DNA from: Christensenella sp. UBA6420
Lineage (GTDB): Bacteria > Bacillota > Clostridia > Christensenellales > DTU072
Reading direction: 5' to 3'
Assembly: GCA_002439705.1 (NCBI GenBank)
Contig: DJPE01000078.1
Location: 1-6,375, forward strand
DNA: 6,375 bases
A program made the translations under genes and the position numbers. The notes beneath the pieces are model-generated. The model made no database searches. It saw only the letters and a list, made by a program, of their open reading frames with translations, and was not told the origin of the DNA. This document shows, piece after piece, positions 1-4,462 of this stretch; position 1 is the first letter of the stretch; each line of letters opens with the position of its first letter.

Positions 1-716
1 TTGAACTTGATTTTGCTCGTAATTTTTTCCGTGCCCGCTACCGTATAATCCGAAAATGCGGAAGTGTGACCTATGGTGTATGCCGCGCTGTCGCTCGTAT
101 TGCCGAGCCCGCCTATCACGATATTGTTAAAGGCAACCGACACGCCGCCTTTTACAAGATTTGCGGAAGAAATAGCCGTAACTTTTCTGTTGTAATCGCA
201 GACGATAGTCGCTTTCACAGCCGCATTTGCCCTCGACGTTACCGTAACGACGATTTTTTCGCCGAACGCTTTAAGATTTTTAACCGTCGCTTTAAGCGAA
301 CCGTCTGAATCGGGTGTTACCGTAACGTAATCGCTTACGTTTTTACCGCTCGCCCACGCAGAACTTGCATTCTGGAACGCAACGCTCCAATCAACAGCCT
401 TGTTCGTGGCGTTTTCGGGTGTAATCGTTGCCGTTACTTCGAGTTCGCTTTCTTCAAGGCTTCCATTAGCGGCAGCCTTTCTTACCGCCATAAGTTTAAT
501 GTTGGGCGTATTGCCAATGTCATAATCCACATCACCAACGCCGTTTTCATTATCCGATTCACCGATAATATCGTCGATAATCGGCTTATACGCCGACTTT
601 TGCGAAGAATCGTCGTTTTTATTTCCGCAAGCCACAAGTCCGAAAACGCTTCCGACTACGGTTGCGATACAGAGCGTTCCGCTCATAAGAATTTTGAAAA
701 GTTTATTATTTTTCAT
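1..716 (-). CDS. Lipoprotein with bacterial Ig-like (BIG2-type) domain, partial
   Basis: The frame is open from an ATG at 716 to the left edge, giving 238 codons with no stop, so the C-terminus is missing. The N-terminus is a lipoprotein signal: basic MKNNKLFK, a hydrophobic stretch at residues 9-29, then lipobox LVAC with the lipidated Cys at residue 30. A polar Asn/Asp/Ser linker follows to about residue 70. Residues 70-175 read like a BIG2 Ig-like domain: alternating beta-strand patterns, ATITPENATNKAVDWSV at 96-112 and a conserved-looking GSLKATVKNLKAFGEK at 139-154. It should be anchored on the outer face of the membrane; its ligand is unknown. A GAGAGG ribosome-binding site lies 9 nt before the ATG. 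It is the last visible gene of a cluster, 33 nt after the 117-aa gene. The lipobox is clear; the domain assignment is by pattern only. Confidence 0.85.
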   Translation of the reverse strand, partial: MKNNKLFKILMSGTLCIATVVGSVFGLVACGNKNDDSSQKSAYKPIIDDIIGESDNENGVGDVDYDIGNTPNIKLMAVRKAAANGSLEESELEVTATITPENATNKAVDWSVAFQNASSAWASGKNVSDYVTVTPDSDGSLKATVKNLKAFGEKIVVTVTSRANAAVKATIVCDYNRKVTAISSANLVKGGVSVAFNNIVIGGLGNTSDSAAYTIGHTSAFSDYTVAGTEKITSKIKF

Positions 717-749
717 TTCGTTTTACCTCTCTTTTTTTTATTTTAATAA

Positions 750-1103
750 TTACCTCAAAAGCATATCGAGAATGTTTTTGTCGGAATAACGGAAGGGTTT
801 TACTTTGCATTCATAAACCGTACCGTCTTCATCGTAAGAACGAACCGCATAAGTGTTACCTTTAATCGTTTTGCCGTTATCGTCCTTCATTTCGTAAGGA
901 ATAACGACGAGTTCGGCTTCCATTGCTCCGTCAAATACGATGTCCAACACAACGTAACCGCCCTTATCAGGGGGTACGATTGCAACTTTTACGTCTTTGC
1001 CGCGAACCGTTCCTCTGATAAAGTAAGAAAAATACTGTTTGCCGTCCATTTCAAAAGTTTCTCTTTCAACCTTGATAGGGTTTTTAATTTTGTTTTCTGC
1101 CAT
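750..1103 (-). CDS. Hypothetical protein, 117 aa, beta-rich
   Basis: I do not recognise this protein. It begins MAENKIKNPIKVE and has no signal peptide, membrane segment or cysteine cluster that would suggest metal binding. From about residue 18 onward, short alternating hydrophobic/polar runs (YFSYFIRGTVRGKDVKVAIV, then GGYVVLDIVF and AELVVIPYEM) suggest a compact mostly beta cytoplasmic domain, ending in a helical tail (YSDKNILDMLLR). The start is supported by AGGAG 8 nt upstream of the ATG at 1103. It sits 19 nt after the 97-aa gene and 33 nt before the lipoprotein, so all three are probably co-transcribed. A role in a mobile element or in lipoprotein biogenesis would be guesswork. Confidence 0.75.
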   Translation of the reverse strand: MAENKIKNPIKVERETFEMDGKQYFSYFIRGTVRGKDVKVAIVPPDKGGYVVLDIVFDGAMEAELVVIPYEMKDDNGKTIKGNTYAVRSYDEDGTVYECKVKPFRYSDKNILDMLLR

Positions 1104-1122
1104 ATTAAAATTCTCCTGTAAT

Positions 1123-1416
1123 TTATTTTCTTTTTCCGATTTCTCTGGAAATTCTTTTGGCTTCGGCTTTGGACTTGCCTTCGTCGAGCGCTTTTTTGTA
1201 CTTGTACAGTCCGCTATGGTCGCTCTGACATTGCAAATAACCGGAGCGAAGACCTGCCTCGTAGTCGGTAAGTTCTTTACCTTCTTTTTCTCCGTGCTGA
1301 TGGACTTTTGCCTTGCGTTCTTCCGCGTAACCTTTAGCGCGTTTTGTAGGCACGCTCCATCTGCGTTCTCTTTTTTCGCCGCCTTTGTTAGCAGCGGCTT
1401 TGCTTTCTTTTGCCAT
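1123..1416 (-). CDS. Hypothetical basic protein, 97 aa
   Basis: I do not recognise this family. The protein is strongly charged and Lys/Arg/Glu-rich throughout, with an Ala/Lys-rich N-terminus (MAKESKAAANKGGEKRERR) and helical-looking C-terminal half (YKKALDEGKSKAEAKRISRE). A central segment around residues 50-67 (TDYEAGLRSGYLQCQSDH) is less biased and could be the folded core. There is no signal peptide or transmembrane stretch. The composition would fit a nucleic-acid-associated protein, which is inference only. The start at 1416 is supported by AAGGAG about 8 nt upstream. It is the first gene of the 97 aa / 117 aa / lipoprotein cluster. The opposite-strand frame at 1039-1422 is longer, but it is Phe-rich low-complexity shadow without a ribosome-binding site. 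Confidence 0.72.
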   Translation of the reverse strand: MAKESKAAANKGGEKRERRWSVPTKRAKGYAEERKAKVHQHGEKEGKELTDYEAGLRSGYLQCQSDHSGLYKYKKALDEGKSKAEAKRISREIGKRK

Positions 1417-1554
1417 TTGTAAACTCCTTATAATTTAGATTTTTTTAATTTGCCCGTGTTGCCGTTAGCACAGCGAATGAAAAAATATTAAATTGTAAAT
1501 TTTATAATCTTTACGAGTTTTTGAAACGTTCTGCTTCGTGCGACTTATTGTCGG

Positions 1555-1568
1555 AAGGCGGCCGCCTT
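1555..1568. repeat. Perfect 14-bp palindrome
   Basis: AAGGCGGCCGCCTT is its own reverse complement and stands out as a GC-rich island in A/T-rich intergenic DNA. It could be a protein-binding dyad upstream of the 97-aa gene (about 140 bp from its start) or a fragment of a larger hairpin. There is no adjacent T-run, so it does not look like a terminator. Confidence 0.6.
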
Positions 1569-1629
1569 TATCTTTGCAAAAGTCCGCAAGCAACAGTCGG
1601 AAATCTGTTCTCGCTTTCGATTACGCATA

Positions 1630-1760
1630 CAGTATAAACCCCGAAAACTCAAAAAGCCAGAACACCCGCGTGAGCAAAAAGGACATCTTTGTAACTACCC
1701 AAAAACGCGATTGTAACTGGGAAAACGGTGGCTTGGAACAGAAATGTAACCACAGCGAAA
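1630..1760. repeat. Interspersed repeat, copy A
   Basis: This block matches 3911-4065 in the same orientation. The best core is 1657-1695 against 3937-3975, with 36 of 39 bases identical, including GCGTGAGCAAAAAGGAC. Weaker similarity runs outward on both sides: CAGTATAAACC here against CACTATACACC in copy B, and AATGTAACCAC in both. Read on the minus strand the core could encode VTKMSFLLTRVFW, but all three core differences between copies change the amino acid, so it is probably not protein-coding. It lies between the terminator of the 82-aa gene and the 97-aa gene. Confidence 0.75.
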
Positions 1761-1777
1761 CATGGCAATTTCAGCAT

Positions 1778-1808
1778 AAAAAAAGCAAGGCGGTTAAGCC
1801 TTGCTTTT
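1778..1808 (-). terminator. Rho-independent terminator of the HTH/82-aa unit
   Basis: An 11-bp perfect stem (AAAAGCAAGGC at 1781-1791 with GCCTTGCTTTT at 1798-1808) closes a 6-nt loop. On the minus strand it is followed by further T residues (1778-1780), giving a run of seven. It starts 3 nt after the stop codon of the 82-aa gene. On the plus strand the right arm also ends in TTTT, so it may work weakly both ways. Confidence 0.85.
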
Positions 1809-1810
1809 CG

Positions 1811-2059
1811 TTAGTTGACGTATCTTCGCGTGTAAGTCGTACACGGAAATCTTTTGCCGTTTTTATTTTTCTTGTCTGCGTAGTACATATTGTAAAGCAT
1901 ATCCCTATGCGGCGTTCTTAAATAAAACGTGTCATGGCTGACGAGCATATTATCTTCCGTTAAATGCTCGATCTTTTTTATACTTTGCTTTACGATATAA
2001 TGTTTCGTTCTGTAAACGTTATCTGCGCCGATAACAAAATACGGTATTAAATTTTTCAT
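1811..2059 (-). CDS. Hypothetical protein, 82 aa
   Basis: I do not recognise this protein. It starts MKNLIPYFVIGADNVYRTKH, is rich in Tyr, Lys and Arg, and ends in a basic tail (KKNKNGKRFPCTTYTRRYVN). There is no membrane segment or clear motif. The first 30 residues look beta-rich and the C-terminus probably disordered. AAGGAG lies 10 nt upstream of the ATG at 2059 and overlaps the TAA stop of the HTH gene (TAAAGGAG), so translation is probably coupled. A nearer in-window ATG at 2069 is in another frame and gives nothing. The gene is closed by a strong terminator. The coupling suggests it works with the HTH protein; this is inference. Confidence 0.72.
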   Translation of the reverse strand: MKNLIPYFVIGADNVYRTKHYIVKQSIKKIEHLTEDNMLVSHDTFYLRTPHRDMLYNMYYADKKNKNGKRFPCTTYTRRYVN

Positions 2060-2074
2060 GGTTTTTCATCTCCT

Positions 2075-2374
2075 TTATGCTGCTAAATGATTTTGGATAA
2101 AACGTAACAACTGTTTGTTTAGCCTTGTAACGTGTTCGCGGGCATAACCGAATTCTTCGGCTGCCGATTCCTGTGTTTTGTTTTCTACATACATACAAAA
2201 ATATAATTCGTAAAGTTTGGGCGGTGCTTGGCAGACTATTTCGTTATATTCGTTTACCGTTTTCAAAACGTTGCTTTCGCCCACTATTTTTGCCGTCGCG
2301 CTCATCTGTTCTTTACGCGAGTAGTAATACCTTATGTTTCGCAAATCTTCTCGGATTGCTTCAAAACTTTTCAT
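2075..2374 (-). CDS. Sigma-70 region-4-like HTH protein, 99 aa
   Basis: The C-terminal half (residues 52-93) reads like a sigma region 4 / phage late-activator helix-turn-helix: a helix PKLYELYFCMYVE, then TQESAAEEFGYAREHVTRLNKQ, with turn Gly76 and recognition helix about 79-91. The N-terminal half (residues 1-48) is a charged helical segment (IREDLRNIRYYYSRKEQM). The size and layout resemble small phage or element transcription activators with sigma-like C-termini, so it probably drives element genes; target promoters are unknown. AGGAGC lies about 10 nt upstream of the ATG at 2374. That ribosome-binding site is complementary to an upstream ATGCTCC, so translation may be controlled (separate entry). 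It is coupled to the 82-aa gene, 15 nt downstream. Family membership is judged by pattern only. Confidence 0.75.
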   Translation of the reverse strand: MKSFEAIREDLRNIRYYYSRKEQMSATAKIVGESNVLKTVNEYNEIVCQAPPKLYELYFCMYVENKTQESAAEEFGYAREHVTRLNKQLLRFIQNHLAA

Positions 2375-2381
2375 ATATAAA

Positions 2382-2419
2382 ATGCTCCTGAAAATTTAGA
2401 TTTTTCCGCTCCGGAGCAT
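2382..2419 (-). promoter_or_regulatory. Possible Shine-Dalgarno-sequestering hairpin
   Basis: On the minus strand ATGCTCC (2419-2413) is the exact reverse complement of GGAGCAT (2388-2382), which contains the Shine-Dalgarno of the 99-aa HTH gene. A 24-nt loop separates them. If formed, the 7-bp stem would hide the ribosome-binding site. ATGCTCC also begins the self-complementary GCTCCGGAGC (2416-2407), so it has a competing partner. Functional control is inferred. Confidence 0.45.
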
Positions 2420-2481
2420 AAAAAATGCCCCCGCGCGGTTTGTAAACTTTTTCAAAGGTTTACATTCGGTTCGGGGACATT
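2418..2481 (-). terminator. Terminator-like hairpin (possible attenuator) before the HTH gene
   Basis: As minus-strand RNA, AATGTCCCCG (2481-2472) pairs with CGGGGGCATT (2433-2424) over 10 bp including one G-U. An inner 7-bp stem pairs TGTAAAC (2464-2458 side) with GTTTACA (2447-2441). The 3' arm runs straight into a T-run (CATTTTTTATG), the classic intrinsic terminator layout. It lies about 110 nt after the zinc-ribbon stop and about 50 nt before the HTH start, so it either ends the upstream unit or gates read-through into the HTH gene. Confidence 0.65.
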
Positions 2482-2500
2482 TTCTCCTATCGAATCTTAC

Positions 2501-2568
2501 CTATTCCGACGGGGAACAAGGCTTTATCTTGAACGCTGTTTCAGTTCGACCTTGCTTTGTCGGGATAG
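2501..2568. ncRNA. Candidate structured RNA element (long stem-loop)
   Basis: CTATTCCGAC (2501-2510) pairs with GTCGGGATAG (2559-2568), CAAGG (2517-2521) with CCTTG (2550-2554), and TTGAAC (2529-2534) with GTTCGA (2544-2549), all nested. As plus-strand RNA all pairs hold with two G-U wobbles; as minus-strand RNA the same positions become A-C mismatches. A T-rich stretch follows on the plus side (2571-2582). It is therefore either a plus-strand small RNA antisense to the transcript of the zinc-ribbon and HTH genes, or a slightly imperfect structure in that transcript. No family was recognised and no clear promoter was seen. Confidence 0.4.
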
Positions 2569-2593
2569 ACGTTTTCGTTTTTTAATTTAGTTG

Positions 2594-2791
2594 TTAAAAA
2601 TTCGTATTTTTGCGTACCGTTTTTATAAAATGCTCGTTCTTTCTGAATTGCTCGAAATACCACGAGCCGCAAAACGGACACTTGCCGACGTAATCGCCGT
2701 CTGCATTAAGTTGTGCCGTAAAATACCTGTGACAATCCGGACATTCCTTTCTTAGTCCGGCAGAGCCGCGTTTGAAAGTCGTATTTTGCAT
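2594..2791 (-). CDS. Small zinc-ribbon protein, 65 aa
   Basis: Two CxxC pairs (Cys17/Cys20 in CPDC and Cys38/Cys41 in CPFC), 17 residues apart, form a zinc-ribbon-like four-cysteine site. The flanks are basic and aromatic (HRYFTAQLNADGDYVGK and GSWYFEQFRKNEHF), as in small nucleic-acid-binding or regulatory ribbons of mobile elements; no partner can be named. The start chosen is the ATG at 2791, preceded by AAGGAG at 7 nt. A frame extending to an ATG at 2812 would place that ribosome-binding site inside the gene and has none of its own. It follows the lexA gene by about 150 nt and precedes the structured leader of the HTH gene. Confidence 0.72.
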   Translation of the reverse strand: MQNTTFKRGSAGLRKECPDCHRYFTAQLNADGDYVGKCPFCGSWYFEQFRKNEHFIKTVRKNTNF

Positions 2792-2836
2792 ACATATACT
2801 CCTTTTTCCCATAGCACATAAAGATTTGTATTTGAT

Positions 2837-2938
2837 TTACTGCTTGATACGGTCGGGAAATCCGTTATCGCGGTAAATCATCTTTTGTACCTGTAAAAAA
2901 TCGTTGCGGACGGGGCATTCCGCTCGGATTATTACCAA
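2837..2938 (-). CDS. Possible small ORF or gene remnant after lexA, 33 codons
   Basis: In the gap between lexA and the zinc-ribbon gene a frame starting at TTG 2938 reads LVIIRAECPVRNDF, continues LQVQKMIYRDNGFPDRIKQ and stops at 2837. The composition looks protein-like (mixed charged, aromatic and Gly-Phe-Pro) rather than random. No ribosome-binding site precedes the TTG, and the only ATG in frame leaves 14 codons behind a weak AGG. It may be a genuine small protein with a poor start, or the 3' remnant of a decayed gene. No function can be proposed. Confidence 0.25.
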   Translation of the reverse strand: MVIIRAECPVRNDFLQVQKMIYRDNGFPDRIKQ

Positions 2939-2940
2939 AA

Positions 2941-3546
2941 TTATTGTAAGTCTTTTATAACCTTGACCGCAACGCCTTGAATGGAAATCGTTTCATAAAA
3001 CATATCTTCCATTTTATCGTTTTCAGGGTGCAATCGAATACGTTTATGCCGATTATCGAGATAATAGCGTTTCAAAGTTGCTTCGTTGTCTATAAGGGCA
3101 ACTACGATTTGACCTTCTTCGGCTGTTTCCTGTTGCCTTACCACCACTAAATCGCCGTCGGATATGCCTGCGTTTATCATACTGTTGCCTTTCGCTCGCA
3201 GAATAAAAAATTTACCCGAACCTAAATATTCCCGCGAAAGAGTAATATACGATTCGATATTTTCTTCTGCCAATAAAGGTACGCCGCAAGCAATCTCGCC
3301 TACAACGGGGCATTTCGCTTCCGCTTTCAGCCTTGCTATCTTTGCCGTTTGAACTCCGCGAAATCTACTGCTTTTTTCAATCTCGCCGCGTTCTATAAGT
3401 TCGGTGATATATCTGCATACGGTAGGCACGCTTATATTCAATTCGTCGGCAATTTCTTTCATCGAAGGCGTTTCGCTTTCTTGAAAATAACTGTTGTTTA
3501 TTATCTCGATTATTCTGTTTAAGACTTCTTCGTTCTTACTGCGCAT
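2941..3546 (-). CDS. lexA: LexA-type SOS repressor (S24 self-cleaving family)
   Basis: The 201 residues match the normal LexA length and layout. Residues 1-68 are a winged HTH (PSMKEIADELNISVPTVCRY at 27-46 holds the helix-turn-helix). Residues 80-200 are the S24 latent protease: cleavage region GEIACGVPLLAEE at 83-95, nucleophile Ser122 in KGNSM, and general-base Lys159 in EATLKRYY. The scissile bond would be Cys87-Gly88, whereas E. coli LexA has Ala-Gly; Cys-Gly is known in UmuD. Known LexA proteins bind operators as dimers and cleave themselves on activated RecA. The ATG at 3546 has GAGG 7 nt upstream and lies behind a consensus promoter with a dyad near the start site, suggesting autoregulation. 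Whether this is the host LexA or an element-borne copy cannot be settled, but its neighbours favour the element. Confidence 0.9.
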   Translation of the reverse strand: MRSKNEEVLNRIIEIINNSYFQESETPSMKEIADELNISVPTVCRYITELIERGEIEKSSRFRGVQTAKIARLKAEAKCPVVGEIACGVPLLAEENIESYITLSREYLGSGKFFILRAKGNSMINAGISDGDLVVVRQQETAEEGQIVVALIDNEATLKRYYLDNRHKRIRLHPENDKMEDMFYETISIQGVAVKVIKDLQ

Positions 3547-3567
3547 AAAAGAACCTCACAACCTATC

Positions 3568-3583
3568 TGAAACATATATTTCA
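3568..3583. promoter_or_regulatory. Candidate LexA operator dyad
   Basis: TGAAACATATATTTCA is an inverted repeat TGAAA-N6-TTTCA located between the -10 hexamer and the lexA start codon, where a repressor would block transcription. It does not match the known Bacillus-type box (CGAAC-N4-GTTCG). A further TTTCA half-site lies in the promoter spacer at 3607-3611. Assigning it to LexA rests on position only. Confidence 0.45.
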
Positions 3584-3596
3584 TTTAAGTGCCTTT

Positions 3597-3625
3597 ATTA
3601 TACTCGTTTCAGTTCAGATTGTCAA
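3597..3625 (-). promoter_or_regulatory. Consensus sigma-A promoter of lexA
   Basis: On the minus strand TTGACA (3625-3620), a 17-bp spacer and TATAAT (3602-3597) match the vegetative consensus at all twelve positions. The start site would be near 3590, giving a leader of about 45 nt. It is the strongest promoter in the window; full activity would make a downstream repressor site necessary, consistent with the dyad at 3568-3583. Confidence 0.88.
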
Positions 3626-3661
3626 GGGGTAGTAAGCCCGTTTTCGTGAAATTTTTTAGGG

Positions 3662-3679
3662 TGTGCAAATTTATGCACA
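3662..3679. repeat. Inverted repeat between the 62-aa gene and the lexA promoter
   Basis: TGTGCA and TGCACA are separated by AATTTA, a perfect 6-bp dyad 12 nt beyond the stop codon of the 62-aa gene. There is no T-run on either side, so it is a poor terminator; it could be a protein-binding site upstream of the lexA promoter. Confidence 0.4.
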
Positions 3680-3690
3680 GGTCGTTTGTT

Positions 3691-3879
3691 TTACGCGTTG
3701 CGTGGGGAATCTCTCGATTTATGCTTTCGACGATTTTTGAAATGTTCGTACATTTTATTGCCTAACAGCGAAACAAATAAATCTATATCTTTTTTCGGTA
3801 TTTTTGAGAAATCCGGTTCAGTGTTTTCGATATAGATACGTTTTTTCGTTGGGTTATCGTTCAATACGATTTCCTTCAT
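3691..3879 (-). CDS. Hypothetical small protein, 62 aa
   Basis: I do not recognise this protein. It begins MKEIVLNDNPTKKRIYIENTE, has an amphipathic central stretch (IPKKDIDLFVSLLGNKMYEHF, about residues 27-47) and a basic tail (KNRRKHKSRDSPRNA). It has no signal or membrane segment. The start is well supported: AAAGGAGGT, the strongest ribosome-binding site in the window, lies 9 nt upstream of the ATG at 3879. A TTGACA-16-TACGAT promoter at 4137-4164 reads toward it through repeat copy B. Its position between the recombinase and lexA suggests an element accessory gene. Confidence 0.7.
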   Translation of the reverse strand: MKEIVLNDNPTKKRIYIENTEPDFSKIPKKDIDLFVSLLGNKMYEHFKNRRKHKSRDSPRNA

Positions 3880-3910
3880 CCGACGTTACCTCCTTTTGTT
3901 TTCTGCCACC

Positions 3911-4065
3911 ACTATACACCGTGTTTCTTTGAAAAACCAGAACATCGGCGTGAGCAAAAAGGACTTCTTTGTAACGGGAACGCGAGATAAAAGCAACTCG
4001 ACGGCAACCTGAAACAAACACGAACGTAACCCGATTGTGATATCAATGTAACCACTATCGAAACG
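3911..4065. repeat. Interspersed repeat, copy B
   Basis: This is the second copy of the block at 1630-1760, in the same orientation. The core 3937-3975 differs from copy A at only 3 of 39 positions; the outer part is more diverged, with small gaps, but keeps AATGTAACCAC and the repeated GTAAC pentamers (three in each copy). It would be the transcribed leader of the 62-aa gene if the promoter at 4137-4164 is used. A minus-strand frame across it (3886-4095) starts at TTG with no ribosome-binding site and is rejected as a gene. Confidence 0.75.
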
Positions 4066-4136
4066 AGAAGATTTGCCGTTTGTTTTCTCGCACAACTTTA
4101 CGACTTACACTTTTTCTTTCTCTATTTTTTGGTTGG

Positions 4137-4164
4137 ATCGTATCAGAAAAGCACTTGCTGTCAA
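4137..4164 (-). promoter_or_regulatory. Probable promoter for the 62-aa gene
   Basis: On the minus strand a perfect TTGACA (4164-4159), 16-bp spacer and TACGAT (4142-4137, four of six matches to TATAAT) point toward the 62-aa gene. The transcript would carry repeat copy B as a leader of roughly 250 nt. The -35 sits inside one arm of the inverted repeat at 4158-4236. Confidence 0.55.
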
Positions 4165-4236
4165 GGGAAAAAATTATCGCGTAAAACATTAAACGAAAAA
4201 ATTAAAACGCAATATTTTTTTCTCTTTCCTTGACAG
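4158..4236. repeat. Imperfect inverted repeat with outward TTGACA in each arm
   Basis: CTGTCAAGG (4158-4166) and CCTTGACAG (4228-4236) are exact complements. Inside them AAAAAA/TTTTTT (4168-4173 with 4215-4220) and GCG/CGC (4179-4181 with 4208-4210) continue the symmetry around an A/T-rich centre. Each arm contains a TTGACA facing outward, leftward toward the 62-aa gene and rightward toward the recombinase. The rightward one lacks a good -10 at 16-18 bp. It could be a shared operator for divergent promoters or a recombinase-related site. Confidence 0.6.
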
Positions 4237-4462
4237 ACTGCGTTGCTTTCCCGATTGAGTTCGGAGTGTCGAAAGAAAAAAGACAAATCGACAAAAAAAG
4301 TTTCAAATATATCGCTTTGCGGTTTCAATACTGCTTGTATCCGTTCACGTTCGGAATTTATAGACGGACAAATTCGATACAAATTCGGCACGCCGTGGTT
4401 CTGGCTATTGAGTAATCACAGGTTTATACTTGAAACAAAAAAATAGAAAAGGAGCAATCGAA
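4237..4462 (+). promoter_or_regulatory. Recombinase upstream region
   Basis: Together with 4096-4236 this makes about 370 bp without a gene; the minus frame at 4161-4391 and the plus frames at 4230-4446 have no ribosome-binding site and unlikely compositions. TATACT at 4425-4430 is a plausible -10 placing transcription start about 25 nt before the recombinase ATG, but no good -35 precedes it. TTGTAT-18-TATAGA is a weaker alternative further upstream. AAGGAG at 4449-4454 is the ribosome-binding site. Confidence 0.35.

Larger units (their letters stand above)
1417..1777. other. Gene-free interval with palindrome and repeat copy A
   Basis: No credible gene is seen on either strand. A plus-strand frame at 1538-1921 and a 42-codon minus-strand frame at 1649-1777 both lack a ribosome-binding site. 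The interval holds the 14-bp palindrome at 1555-1568, repeat copy A at 1630-1760, and the A/T-rich stretch at about 1480-1510 that should contain the promoter of the 97-aa gene. On the minus strand that stretch reads ATTATAAAATTT, a possible -10, but there is no convincing -35 at the right distance. Confidence 0.6.

Noticed and set aside
1039..1422. Plus-strand 127-codon Phe-rich frame
   Set aside because: It is a shadow of the 97-aa and 117-aa genes, whose minus-strand starts both have good ribosome-binding sites.
1649..1777. Minus-strand 42-codon frame across repeat copy A
   Set aside because: It has an ATG but no Shine-Dalgarno, begins inside the terminator T-run, and uses a different frame from the one open in copy B.
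1538..1921. Plus-strand 127-codon frame
   Set aside because: It runs antisense into the 82-aa gene and its terminator, shows no coding character and has no ribosome-binding site.
2594..2812. 72-aa version of the zinc-ribbon protein starting at 2812
   Set aside because: The AAGGAG ribosome-binding site lies inside the first codons of that version and is correctly spaced for the ATG at 2791.
3886..4095. Minus-strand 69-codon frame across repeat copy B
   Set aside because: It starts at TTG without a ribosome-binding site, and the differences from copy A in the shared core are all amino-acid-changing, so the similarity is at DNA rather than protein level.
3568..4436. Scattered GTTTCA/TGAAAC hexamers as a LexA regulon linking lexA and the recombinase
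   Set aside because: The hexamer is also found elsewhere in the window at about chance frequency, and no dyad with the same spacing occurs upstream of the recombinase.
4430..4462. Eleven-residue N-terminal extension of the recombinase from a TTG
   Set aside because: It has no ribosome-binding site, and the family normally begins a few residues before the YAR-Ser motif, matching the ATG at 4463.
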